This document shows, piece after piece, positions 1 through 8,377 of a DNA stretch of 64,000 bases. The notes under the pieces were generated by a model that ran no database searches, was not told where the DNA came from, and saw only the letters and a list, made by a program, of their open reading frames with translations. The position numbers and the translations under genes were made by a program. Within the stretch, counting starts at the first letter, position 1. Each line of letters starts with the position of its first letter. Source of the stretch: Pseudobdellovibrionaceae bacterium (GTDB lineage Bacteria > Bdellovibrionota > Bdellovibrionia > Bdellovibrionales > UBA1609); NCBI GenBank assembly GCA_020635075.1, contig JACKAM010000001.1, positions 496,001-560,000 of the forward strand, in the 5' to 3' direction.

Positions 1-814
1 CCGCTTGGGTGTGGATCTTCGCACCATCACTTCGGATTTTCGCGAGTGTAAGGATTTAAAGATCGCCGAACTCAAGGCGAGTACCCCTTTGTTGAATACC
101 GGAACAGATGTGGGCATTGGCGCCTCCATCTATTCCGTAGCTTGTAAAGAAGGGGTCAAAAATATTCTCTTTGGTCAGTCTTTTCGTACAGAAGGTATCA
201 AACCCATTTCTTGGGCCTATTTTAATGGTGACTATCTGAAAGCCGTCCAGAAGAAATTTGGCTCGGGTACCATGAGGCCTTGGAAGCCGGACGATGCCGG
301 CTACCATTTGGGCTTTAAAGAGATGGCCTACTACACAGTGGTCAAAGGCATTAAGGTATTGGCTCCTCTCTATTATTTTCCCTACGTGCGCAAAGAGGCT
401 GAGGAAATTCTAAAATCCGAATTTGATTGGGTCTACCCAGGGGGACACTACTACGATGATCTCTATTGGGCCCTCATTGTTCACGTCCACCGTGTGAAAT
501 TCAACGTGGATTTGCGTTTGAACAGTTATTCAGCACTTGTGCGTAGTGGACAAATGGATCGGGATGAGGCTTTGAAGGCTGTTAAAGAGAAGTACGTGAT
601 TGAGGACCCGAATATTATCCGTCTGTGCATCAAGAGATTAGGTATCACTCGGGAAGACTTTGACGAGTACATGAAGATACCCGCCACTCATTTTACCGAT
701 CACTCGAATTGCTACGCAAAGCTTAAGGCCTTTAAGGTTCCTATTCAGATCATGACCTGGCTGAACTTTTTTCCCCAGGCGGTTTACGATAAGTACTTTA
801 ATTGCGGGATATAG
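1..814 (+). CDS. N-acetyl sugar amidotransferase, 5'-truncated by the window edge
   Basis: The reading frame is open from the first bases, so the true start lies upstream; about 271 C-terminal residues are present, whereas the family is usually 370-400 residues. The motif FRTEGIKPISWAYFNGDYL and the region around TDHSNCYAKL match the WbpG/PseA family of N-acetyl sugar amidotransferases. These convert a hydroxyl or keto group on a nucleotide-activated amino sugar to an amidine, with ammonia supplied by a glutaminase pair, during O-antigen or capsule synthesis. The next gene, a carbamoyltransferase 33 bp downstream, fits sugar decoration. The N-terminal ATP-pyrophosphatase loop is outside the window, so the exact subfamily is unresolved. 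Confidence 0.8.
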   Translation, partial: RLGVDLRTITSDFRECKDLKIAELKASTPLLNTGTDVGIGASIYSVACKEGVKNILFGQSFRTEGIKPISWAYFNGDYLKAVQKKFGSGTMRPWKPDDAGYHLGFKEMAYYTVVKGIKVLAPLYYFPYVRKEAEEILKSEFDWVYPGGHYYDDLYWALIVHVHRVKFNVDLRLNSYSALVRSGQMDRDEALKAVKEKYVIEDPNIIRLCIKRLGITREDFDEYMKIPATHFTDHSNCYAKLKAFKVPIQIMTWLNFFPQAVYDKYFNCGI

Positions 815-847
815 GCCTCCTTGGTTGAAGCGAAAGGAAATTGAATA

Positions 848-2485
848 GTGCTAATCCTAGGAATCAACGGTGGTGTTCGCCTGGGTTATCAGGACATCTC
901 AGCTGTCTTGGTTCGTGATGGTCGGGTCATTGCAGCTGTTGAAGAAGAGCGCCTTAATCGTATTAAAAACTCACCGGGACAGTTGCCCGAGCAGTCAATT
1001 CTTGAGGTTCTCAAAATTGCTGGAGTGACGATTCAGGATGTCGATCTTGTCGCTACTCACGGCGAGACCTGGGGAGAGGTCTACGAGGAAACCCTCAAGG
1101 GATACTTTCAGTTTCGCTTTGGTCATGCACCGCCCATTCGTCGATACCACCATCATCTTTGTCATGCAGCCAGTGCCTATTACGGGTCTGGATTTGAAAA
1201 CTCCATGATTCTCACCCTCGACAGCTCGGGCGATGGAATCTCCACTCTGTTAGCTGTCGGCAAAAAAGGCGAGCTGACAGTAGAGCGTATGGAAGAGCGT
1301 CCCAACTCTCTGGGCATGTTTTATACGGCTTTGACCCAGTACTGTGGATTTGTGCGTGATCGGGACGAGTACAAGCTGATGGGCCTGGCGAGTTATGGAC
1401 AGCGGGGCCAGATCGATTTGTCTTGGCTGCTGAAATGGGAAAAGGACTTCTACCAGCTTAACACCGATGTTCTCAAAAAGGTGGAGCCGGGCGCGCCCCA
1501 GCCCACAAGGCAGCAAGCCTGTTATGGCTCAGTTCTTGAGGAAAGGTTAGGGCCCGCCCGGCGCAAGGAACAGCCGATCACAGATCATTACAAAAATGTG
1601 GCGGCAGGAACCCAGCAGCTGTTAGAAGAACAGGCGATTCGCCTGGTTAAGAATCTTCAGAATAAAACTGGCCTCAAGAATCTTTGTCTTGCCGGTGGCG
1701 TGGCTCTCAACTGCGTAATGAATCAAAGGTTGGCTGAGTTGGATGTCATCGAAGGCCTTTATGTCCAGCCGGCGGCGGGTGATGCGGGCGTATCTCTGGG
1801 GGCAGCCTATCTAGGTGCTCTTGAGTTAGGTGATTGTCCCGAGCCAATGGATCATGCCTTTTTAGGAAGTCGCTTTGCCGATGATGAGATTAAAGCCTAT
1901 TTGGATCTGTGTGGCCTCAAGTACCTGGAGGTTTCGGATGTGGGCAAAGAGGCTAGTGATCGAATTCTAAGAGGTGAGGTGATTGGTTGGCACCAAGGGC
2001 CCGCTGAATTTGGTCCCCGCGCCCTGGGGGCGAGGAGTATTTTAGCTGATCCGGGACGAGCCGAGATGAAGGATTTGGTGAACCGCAAGGTGAAGTTTCG
2101 GGAGTCCTTCCGTCCCTTTTGCCCTTCCGTGCTGGCAGAGGACAGTCGCCAACACTTTTCTCTTGGAACCAGAGAAGGGGTCTTGTCTCCTTACATGACA
2201 GTGACTTTTGATGTAAAGACGGAGAGTCAATCAAAACTCCCGGCCATTACCCACGTGGATCAAACGGCACGAATACAAACAGTTGGCCAGGTAGAGAATC
2301 CTATTTATCGACGACTGCTAGAGAGTTTGAAGGAAGCGAGCGGCATCGGAGTTGTTCTCAACACCAGCTTTAATCTCAGTCGTGAACCCATCGCCAACTC
2401 TCCCCAGGACGCCGTGGCCAGTTTTTTTGCTTGCGGCCTGGACAGTCTGTTCTTGGGATCATTTCTAATTACAAAGAAAGCCTAG
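848..2485 (+). CDS. Carbamoyltransferase (NodU/CmcH/TobZ family)
   Basis: 545 residues from a GTG start at 848. The N-terminus ILGINGG...ISAVLVRDGRVIAAVEEER is the ASKHA-type Kae1-like domain. HHHLCHAASAYYGSGF (about residues 102-117) carries the metal-binding histidines, GGVALNCVMNQ lies mid-protein, and FGPRALGARSILADP (about 388-402) is the carbamoyltransferase C-terminal signature. The family transfers a carbamoyl group from carbamoyl phosphate through carbamoyl-AMP to a hydroxyl on a sugar or antibiotic. Next to a sugar amidotransferase and glycosyltransferases, the likely acceptor is a surface-polysaccharide sugar, which is inference. It ends 2 bp from the convergent gene at 2488. Confidence 0.9.
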   Translation: MLILGINGGVRLGYQDISAVLVRDGRVIAAVEEERLNRIKNSPGQLPEQSILEVLKIAGVTIQDVDLVATHGETWGEVYEETLKGYFQFRFGHAPPIRRYHHHLCHAASAYYGSGFENSMILTLDSSGDGISTLLAVGKKGELTVERMEERPNSLGMFYTALTQYCGFVRDRDEYKLMGLASYGQRGQIDLSWLLKWEKDFYQLNTDVLKKVEPGAPQPTRQQACYGSVLEERLGPARRKEQPITDHYKNVAAGTQQLLEEQAIRLVKNLQNKTGLKNLCLAGGVALNCVMNQRLAELDVIEGLYVQPAAGDAGVSLGAAYLGALELGDCPEPMDHAFLGSRFADDEIKAYLDLCGLKYLEVSDVGKEASDRILRGEVIGWHQGPAEFGPRALGARSILADPGRAEMKDLVNRKVKFRESFRPFCPSVLAEDSRQHFSLGTREGVLSPYMTVTFDVKTESQSKLPAITHVDQTARIQTVGQVENPIYRRLLESLKEASGIGVVLNTSFNLSREPIANSPQDAVASFFACGLDSLFLGSFLITKKA

Positions 2486-2487
2486 AA

Positions 2488-4125
2488 TCAATCGTCCACT
2501 CGCGGGCTTTTATCTTTCTCAAGCACGAGATAGACCGAAAAGGAATTCAAATCATCGGCAGACAAGCTTGGATGTGGATATATTTGTCTTGCATTGAGTC
2601 CATAGGTAGCCAGCTTTTCATGAAATTCAGGACTGACAACCGCCTTAGGTAGCACTTCTCCCTTTGGGTCGACCACGATCCATCTCAGACTTTCATGGGA
2701 AAGGGCGAGGATGGAATCGACGCTGACTTTTTGCCATCGCTCCTGATTAAAATAGGTGGGGGGTGGCGGCATACGAAACAACTCGGCCGGAATTCCCGCT
2801 AGAACAGCAAAGCCGCAGTGGTCCGAGTGACTGATTTCCCCTAGGACAGCTTCGTGAGGTAGGCGGAGCTGTCTCACCAGACTGGCGGCCTCCTTAAACG
2901 AGGAAGAAAAACCCTTTTCTGCACGATAATGAGCCTCCTGAGGGAGGCGCCACAAGGAATAGCCGACAAGAACCAGGGGAACGGCAAGACTGAGTCCAAA
3001 GGGGCCGGTCCTCCAAGGAGGTGGGTCACCGTCATGAGGTGCTCTCTTTCTTAAGCCAATAAGAAAAAATCCCAGAGGCCACAGGAGACAGGTGGATGTG
3101 AACAGATAACGGGGGTCAGAGGGGATGGCAAAACTCAAAACACTCCAGTACTTCGGTAGTGCTGGGATACATACCAGGAGGAGGAGTGCCATGAATTTGC
3201 GCTGGCGCAAATGCCAAATCAAGCCCACTAGAATCAACAACCCAAACCAGGAGTAGTTGGGCATCAGGGCATTGGCAATGATCTTGGACAGTTGGGACTG
3301 TAATCCAATGGTCTTGGCAAAGACAACGGCTTCGGCTTCTGTCTCCAGCTGATTGATGGTCAATGCCCGCAGCATGTCTCCACCGTGCAGCTGGGCACTT
3401 TTAGCGAGACTATAAAAGGGCGCCAAAGAATTGAACAGCCAAAGTAAAAGTAAATGAGTTTTGCCGGATGAGCTTGGTTTCCATCCCATCATGGGGAGAA
3501 CAAGGATTAAAGGGAGGGTCGTCGCAAAGAGCCACCCTTCAAATCGGATCAGAGAGGCACAATTAAACAATACCGCCGCCACATAGATCCACCTGAGCTG
3601 AGGGGATTGACGATAGCGGATCAAGGCGAGAAGGGCTGCGAACAAAAAGGCCATAAACGGAACTTCGGCCAGAGTGATGGAACCCAGATAAACGGATAGT
3701 GGCCAGAATGCCATGGTCAATGCCGAAGCAAATGCTCCTTGCCAGGGTAAAAACAGCAGAGCCCATTCAAAAATGAACACGACGAGGAGACTTCCTAAGA
3801 CAGCCGTTAGCGCTCGGCCTCCGTCTTCAACCGAAATACCTTTGTCGATCTTTTCATAGGGGACGTGTCCGCTCAAATAGGAGGGCAGAGCGAGGAGGAC
3901 CATATGCAGAGGGGGCCAAACCATGGTTCTCGGGTATTGGTCTTCCACCATCCAGGCATTGGCGATGTTGATGCGACACATGGGATCCTGATTAACTAGA
4001 TTCGTGCTGTCCGTGGCGGAGATGTACCAGGCCCGCGGCACAAGGGCGATCACAAACAGAAGGGCCCAAATCACCCGACGGTTTTTACGAGAAAGAGAAT
4101 GGGACCAAAGGGAGCTAAAGGACAT
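2488..4125 (-). CDS. GT-C type membrane glycosyltransferase (GT39/ArnT-like)
   Basis: 545-residue polytopic membrane protein. The first transmembrane segment is about residues 18-35, followed by a periplasmic loop with paired acidic/proline motifs (NQDPMCRINIANAW, then MVWPPLHMVLLALP). About ten more hydrophobic segments and a soluble C-terminal tail of about 130 residues follow. This is the architecture of polyprenol-phosphate-sugar-dependent GT-C enzymes, which move a sugar from a lipid carrier to an acceptor at the periplasmic face. It is the last gene of a minus-strand group with the oxidoreductase and GT2 upstream, consistent with making and transferring a polyprenol-linked sugar. No substrate can be named from sequence. 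Confidence 0.65.
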   Translation of the reverse strand: MSFSSLWSHSLSRKNRRVIWALLFVIALVPRAWYISATDSTNLVNQDPMCRINIANAWMVEDQYPRTMVWPPLHMVLLALPSYLSGHVPYEKIDKGISVEDGGRALTAVLGSLLVVFIFEWALLFLPWQGAFASALTMAFWPLSVYLGSITLAEVPFMAFLFAALLALIRYRQSPQLRWIYVAAVLFNCASLIRFEGWLFATTLPLILVLPMMGWKPSSSGKTHLLLLWLFNSLAPFYSLAKSAQLHGGDMLRALTINQLETEAEAVVFAKTIGLQSQLSKIIANALMPNYSWFGLLILVGLIWHLRQRKFMALLLLVCIPALPKYWSVLSFAIPSDPRYLFTSTCLLWPLGFFLIGLRKRAPHDGDPPPWRTGPFGLSLAVPLVLVGYSLWRLPQEAHYRAEKGFSSSFKEAASLVRQLRLPHEAVLGEISHSDHCGFAVLAGIPAELFRMPPPPTYFNQERWQKVSVDSILALSHESLRWIVVDPKGEVLPKAVVSPEFHEKLATYGLNARQIYPHPSLSADDLNSFSVYLVLEKDKSPRVDD

Positions 4126-4142
4126 GATCTCTAAGAGAGGGG

Positions 4143-5162
4143 CTATCTGGTTGCTGAAATTTTAGATGGTCTTGCGGCCTGATTCAAGGGTTGAAGAATA
4201 ACGTCCATTCCTTGCATCACCTGCAAACTTAAATGGTGATAGTAGTGACGGGTTTCCGGGTCTTTAAGGGCCCGGTCCAATTCTTCTGTTTCCAGGGCGA
4301 GGGCCTCGGTGGTTGGAATGGTGGGAGAGTACAAGTCCCCGCTGCGGTAGGATATGCGAGTGGCCAGGGCTTTTGCTGAGTGAGCATCTTGCATTTCTTC
4401 TACCGTCACTTCGCGGTCAAAGAACTTCACTTTGCCGGTCACCTCCGCATCGTCGTAAAACAACATGCCTTTGGAGCCAATAAGGAACATCTGCCGAACT
4501 TTAAAAGGAGACAGCCAAGACCAGGTCACTAAGGCCTTAATACCCTTGTCAGTAACCAAGTTGGCATGAGCTAAATCCTCTTGGGGTAAGCCTGCCGCTG
4601 CACAGGTAAAGGTTTCTGCTGAAACAACATTCTGCCCAAACAAATAGGTCATGATGCTCAAGTCATGGGGAGCCAAATCATAAATGACGTTTACATCTTC
4701 CTGATAGCGCCCCAAATTCATGCGGTGAGAGAGTAGAAAATAGGGCTCACCGATTCGTGGCAGAAGCTCCTTCATCTTGCGAACAGCGGGATTGAAAATA
4801 AATGTATGATCGACAAACACGGTGCGGTTCTTTTTTTCCGCCAGTTCAACAAGATCAGCAGCCTCGGCCAGGGTCATAGTCATGGGCTTAGTCAGCCACA
4901 CATGGCGGTCATCCTGTAGGCATCGTTTAGCCAAATCATAATGGGAAGCCACTGGCGTCATGATGGCAACGACTTCAGCCTCTTTGTCAGGAAGCTGAAA
5001 TCCATCAGAGAGGCGAACGCCGGGATAGATCGCGGCAGCCTGATTGCGAGCTTCAGGATCAATGTCACAGATTTCCAGCAGCCTGAAGCGTCCGCTTTGG
5101 CTCACCACACGGGCGATATTCCGGCCCCAATATCCATAGCCGATGAGTGATACAGAAGTCAT
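4143..5162 (-). CDS. Gfo/Idh/MocA family oxidoreductase
   Basis: 339 residues when started at the ATG at 5162, which overlaps the stop of the upstream GT2 gene as ATGA; the longer open frame to 5219 would lie inside that gene. The N-terminal Rossmann fold shows VSLIGYGYWGRNIARV (GxGxxG). KPMTMTLAEA is the EKP-like motif, and NVIYDLAPHDLSIMTYLFG holds the D-x-x-x-H catalytic region around residue 180. The family performs NAD(P)-dependent oxidation or reduction of sugars or nucleotide sugars. Operon context with GT2 and GT-C genes suggests a role in making a keto- or amino-sugar precursor for surface glycans. Confidence 0.85.
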   Translation of the reverse strand: MTSVSLIGYGYWGRNIARVVSQSGRFRLLEICDIDPEARNQAAAIYPGVRLSDGFQLPDKEAEVVAIMTPVASHYDLAKRCLQDDRHVWLTKPMTMTLAEAADLVELAEKKNRTVFVDHTFIFNPAVRKMKELLPRIGEPYFLLSHRMNLGRYQEDVNVIYDLAPHDLSIMTYLFGQNVVSAETFTCAAAGLPQEDLAHANLVTDKGIKALVTWSWLSPFKVRQMFLIGSKGMLFYDDAEVTGKVKFFDREVTVEEMQDAHSAKALATRISYRSGDLYSPTIPTTEALALETEELDRALKDPETRHYYHHLSLQVMQGMDVILQPLNQAARPSKISATR

Positions 5163-5893
5163 CCCTTGACCCTTTCTGTGCCGTGCCTCCATCGTTTCAC
5201 TGCCTGGACTAAATGCCAAGTCTCTTTTGCCGTTTTGTAGAGCTGGCGAGGAGAGGCCCCTCGGGCAATGCCTCCGCGTCGAGGCAAGTACCTGCTAGGA
5301 ATTTCGACAAATTGGCATCCGGTTTGGGTTAATTTGGCGCAGATTTCGCTTTCCACCAGAGAGCTTTGAACGCTCAGGGGCAGGGATTGGAGGTCTTGTC
5401 GCTTATAGATTTTCACCCAGTTGACGTCATTGAGGTTCAACCCCAACAGAGTGGAATTGAGCGCCCGGTTGAAATGGGATAGCCCTTTTCTGTAGAGAGA
5501 ATACCCCGGTCGTCCGTAGCGGCAAAAGCTGATCACTTGATGGTCGCGGATTTCGGCAAATGGTAAAAGCTCTCTGGGGTCGAATTGACCATCAAGAGGC
5601 AGGGCCACCACGTTTTCCTTGCTGGCCGATGCATAGCCGGTATGAAGGGCTGCGCCAATGCCTTGGTTTTGGGCATGGCGGAGGACGTGGAGCCGAGGTT
5701 CCCCTTCTTGCCACTTCTGCGATCGAGCCACGGTATTGTCAGTGCTCCCATCATCGACAAGTAGGATTTCAAAGTCATCCGTCAATTCCCGCGCCACTCC
5801 CAGGGTTTCCTCAATGGTTTGATCCATAGAATCCCCTTCGTTGTAGCCAAAAAGAATAATGGTCCAACTCTGCACATCCGCCCCCTCGAACAT
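5159..5893 (-). CDS. Family 2 glycosyltransferase
   Basis: GT-A fold glycosyltransferase. From the ATG at 5893 the N-terminus is about ten residues before the first strand TIILFGYNEG. ILLVDDGSTDNT is the nucleotide-sugar-binding motif and LPLDGQFDP the DxD-like motif, here with a single Asp followed by Gly. There is no C-terminal membrane pair, so it is probably peripheral. A TTG at 5923 would add ten residues; neither start has a convincing ribosome site. First gene of a minus-strand operon (GT2, oxidoreductase, GT-C). The family includes polyprenyl-phosphate mannosyl- and glucosyltransferases, which would suit supplying the GT-C enzyme; that link is inference. Confidence 0.8.
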   Translation of the reverse strand: MFEGADVQSWTIILFGYNEGDSMDQTIEETLGVARELTDDFEILLVDDGSTDNTVARSQKWQEGEPRLHVLRHAQNQGIGAALHTGYASASKENVVALPLDGQFDPRELLPFAEIRDHQVISFCRYGRPGYSLYRKGLSHFNRALNSTLLGLNLNDVNWVKIYKRQDLQSLPLSVQSSLVESEICAKLTQTGCQFVEIPSRYLPRRGGIARGASPRQLYKTAKETWHLVQAVKRWRHGTERVKG

Positions 5894-5947
5894 TATTACA
5901 AACGGCTTTCGACCTATCTTCAAGGTCCAATCAAATGCGGCGAGTCA

Positions 5948-5965
5948 AGCAAGGTGAGGCTTGCT
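5948..5965. promoter_or_regulatory. Dyad in the divergent intergenic region before the metal-uptake operon
   Basis: AGCAAG and CTTGCT form a 6-bp inverted repeat with a 6-bp spacer, in the 103 bp between the GT2 start (5893) and the small secreted protein (5997). It could be an operator, but it does not resemble the enterobacterial Zur box, and no clear -35/-10 pair flanks it. Confidence 0.25.
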
Positions 5966-5996
5966 CCGGTCGGGGTCAATGTCTTATTGGTCAATA

Positions 5997-6281
5997 ATGT
6001 TGAAACGCCTTTTGGTGACCCTTCTGCCCGTCATTTTGATCGCAGGTTTGGTGCACACATTCAGTCATAGTGGCCTTGGTTCTTCTGCTCTGGAAGAGCA
6101 TTGTTTGCCTTGTAATCTTGGTATCAGCAACAGCCACGCCCACCAAGTTTATGAGACCGTCGAGGTACCGCAACTGTTAATAGAGGCGAATCAACCTGCC
6201 GCAGAGACATCTTCAGTGGCGACTCTCCCTGCCTCGGAAGCATTGAGGTCTCGTGGTCCCCCGTTGACATTCCTTTCCTGA
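5997..6281 (+). CDS. Small secreted or membrane-anchored protein with HCLPC motif, first gene of the metal operon
   Basis: 94 residues from ATG 5997; a longer frame opens at 5961 but adds only residues upstream of the signal. The N-terminus LKRLLVTLLPVILIAGLVHTF is a signal peptide or single membrane helix. EEHCLPCNLG and a downstream NSHAHQ give a Cys/His cluster that could bind metal. It resembles short DUF2946-like proteins found beside metal-transport genes, but I cannot assign a family with certainty. It stands 45 bp before an outer-membrane protein gene and then znuA/znuB, so a role in metal handling is inferred from both Cys/His content and context. Confidence 0.6.
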   Translation: MLKRLLVTLLPVILIAGLVHTFSHSGLGSSALEEHCLPCNLGISNSHAHQVYETVEVPQLLIEANQPAAETSSVATLPASEALRSRGPPLTFLS

Positions 6282-6326
6282 AAAATCTCCAGCCACGAAA
6301 ACTGACCTTTTAAAGAGGAGAGGATT

Positions 6327-7409
6327 ATGTCTTCCCGCATTCGTACAGCTATGCTGCTTTCCCTAATCGTTTCCACCTCCTTGCCAGCTGCTGCCCAGAA
6401 ATCAGCCTCGGCTGCAAACCCTGACCTAAGCCTCAATGGTTTGTTTCTCTACCGTGGAGGTCAGGGTGGTAATCGGCCTCAGGATCCGGAAGAGGCCAAT
6501 GGCTTTTCCATTCAGGAGGTGGAAGTGCGATTAACTTCCAATATCGATGCCTATTGGCGTGGTGATGTGACGCTGGCTATTCATCCTCATCCAGAAGAAG
6601 AAAACGGCGAAACTCATTTGGAGTATAAACTGGAGCCGGAGGAGGCATGGGTCGAAAGAATCGGCTTGGAGGACTGGACAGTCCGCGTGGGTAAGTTCAA
6701 AGCCTTTCTCGGTAAACACAATCAACTCCACACTCACAGTTTCCCCTTTATCGACGCGCCTCTTCCTCATCAAATGATTCTTGGGGAAGAAGGTCTTAAC
6801 GAAGTGGGTCTTTCCGCTGCCTATTTGACTCCGCTTCCCTGGTACTCAGAGGTGGTTATCCAGGCTCTCCAGGGAGAAAATGAGAACTTGTTTGCCAGTG
6901 CGGCCAACGACGATGTGGCCGGACTGATGGCTTGGAAAAATCTTTGGGATTTCAATGATGAAACCACCTTCGAGTGGACACTGAGCCATGTGCGCGGTCG
7001 GGGAGATGGCGAGGAATTTAATTCCCTGTCTGGCTCTGCCATGACATTAAAGTGGAAGCCGAGCGACTCCAGTCGAACTCAGAGTCTCAGTTGGACTCTT
7101 GAGGGCTTATATGCCGAATTGCCGGAGGCCGCGGCTAACAAAAGGCGAGGTGGCTACTCAACCTGGATTCAATATAAGGTGAACCGGCTTTGGTGGGTTC
7201 AATTTCGCCATGAATATTTCGGCCTACCTAAAGAGGAAGAGGGAATTACTCGCAAGAACTCGGCATTGGTTGGCTATATTCCCTCTGAATACTCGGGTTT
7301 GCGTTTGCAGTACGACAATTTGCGGTCTCCGGGTGCGAGCCAAGCCGAGCAGCGAGTGAGTTTACAATTGAATGTGAGCATGGGTGCTCATCCAGCACAT
7401 GATTATTGA
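6327..7409 (+). CDS. Outer-membrane beta-barrel protein associated with zinc/manganese uptake
   Basis: 360 residues with a clear signal peptide ending AAA before residue 24. The rest is rich in alternating aromatic/polar strands (GLFLYRGG, VEVRLTSNIDAYWRGDVTL, SWTLEGLYAEL, WWVQFRHEYF), as in porin-like barrels, and it ends near GAHPAHDY. Acidic and His residues (HPHPEEENGETH) may bind divalent metal. It has no TonB plug domain. Similar barrels are commonly encoded beside znuABC and annotated as zinc-regulated outer-membrane proteins; here it sits between a Cys/His small protein and znuA. It likely lets metal cross the outer membrane; this is inference. Confidence 0.7.
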   Translation: MSSRIRTAMLLSLIVSTSLPAAAQKSASAANPDLSLNGLFLYRGGQGGNRPQDPEEANGFSIQEVEVRLTSNIDAYWRGDVTLAIHPHPEEENGETHLEYKLEPEEAWVERIGLEDWTVRVGKFKAFLGKHNQLHTHSFPFIDAPLPHQMILGEEGLNEVGLSAAYLTPLPWYSEVVIQALQGENENLFASAANDDVAGLMAWKNLWDFNDETTFEWTLSHVRGRGDGEEFNSLSGSAMTLKWKPSDSSRTQSLSWTLEGLYAELPEAAANKRRGGYSTWIQYKVNRLWWVQFRHEYFGLPKEEEGITRKNSALVGYIPSEYSGLRLQYDNLRSPGASQAEQRVSLQLNVSMGAHPAHDY

Positions 7410-7420
7410 GGATTGAATCT

Positions 7421-8377
7421 ATGAAAACAGCACAAAAAACACGAACGGTCACTCTTGTTGGTTGGATCTCTGGGTTACTCATTGGATTCAGCTTCGCCTT
7501 TACCGCCAAAGCTGAAAAGCCACTGCAGATTGTGACAACGACCACCACTTTAGGGCATTTGGTTGAGAGGATCGGTGGCAAATCAGTTGAAGTCGTGGTC
7601 CTAGGCAAAGGCACTCAGGATCCCCATTATTTAGAGGCTAAGCCATCTTATATGGTGAAATTGCGCCAGGCTGACCTGGTTGTTGCAGTTGGTATGGATT
7701 TAGAGACAGGTTGGTTGCCCAATGTATTAAGGGGAGCTAGAAATCCACAGATTCAAAAGGGACAGAAGGGCTATCTGGAGCTTGGTCCCTCCATCGAGGC
7801 TTTGGAAAAACCGGTTGGGAGGCTTGATCGTGCGGAAGGTGACATTCATCCTTTTGGCAACCCACACTTCTATCTCGATCCAATTCGCTACGGAGAGGCG
7901 GGTCTGGCCCTGTCAGAGAGGTTGTCTGAGCTGAGGCCGGACAGTGCGGAGTCCTTCAAAGAGGCGGCTCGAGGGCTCAAGCAGTCATTGATTGAAAAAA
8001 CCGATCAGTGGTCAAAAAGGGTTCAGGGGACTGGAGTGACGAAAGTCATTACCTATCACCGAACCCTTTCCTATTTTCTAAACCGGTTTGGGATGGTGCG
8101 AGTCGACGAGGTAGAGGCGAAACCGGGAATTCCACCTTCGGCCAAACATCTGATGGAATTGATCAAGGCGGCTCAGGAGCAGAAGGTTGGCTGTATTTTG
8201 CATGAGAGTTTTTTTGAGCAGGCCCCCTCTCTGCGAGTGGCAAATTCTGCCGAATTGAAGGTTGCGGTGGTAGCGACAGAAGTAAAGGCATTGCCTGATA
8301 CGGACACCTTTGAGGCCTTGATCGATCAATTGGTTCGGGCAGTTGAGTCCTGTCGGGCCAACAAGGGCGGTGTCTGA
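7421..8377 (+). CDS. znuA: Periplasmic metal-binding protein of an ABC transporter (ZnuA/TroA family)
   Basis: 318 residues from ATG 7421, just after the preceding stop at 7409. A Lys/Arg-rich n-region and hydrophobic core form a signal peptide ending near AKA. Metal ligands expected for cluster A-I proteins are visible: QDPHYLEAKPS, GNPHFYLDP, ITYHRTLSYFLNRFG, and a fourth acidic position near LHESFFEQ. The His-rich loop typical of many zinc-specific ZnuA proteins is missing, so Mn or Zn cannot be decided from sequence. It overlaps the permease gene by one base, so the two are coupled. Confidence 0.88.
   Translation: MKTAQKTRTVTLVGWISGLLIGFSFAFTAKAEKPLQIVTTTTTLGHLVERIGGKSVEVVVLGKGTQDPHYLEAKPSYMVKLRQADLVVAVGMDLETGWLPNVLRGARNPQIQKGQKGYLELGPSIEALEKPVGRLDRAEGDIHPFGNPHFYLDPIRYGEAGLALSERLSELRPDSAESFKEAARGLKQSLIEKTDQWSKRVQGTGVTKVITYHRTLSYFLNRFGMVRVDEVEAKPGIPPSAKHLMELIKAAQEQKVGCILHESFFEQAPSLRVANSAELKVAVVATEVKALPDTDTFEALIDQLVRAVESCRANKGGV

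Noticed and set aside
5894..5996. Zur box before the metal operon
   Set aside because: No match to the A/T-rich GTTATA-type palindrome; only an unrelated 6-bp dyad is present.
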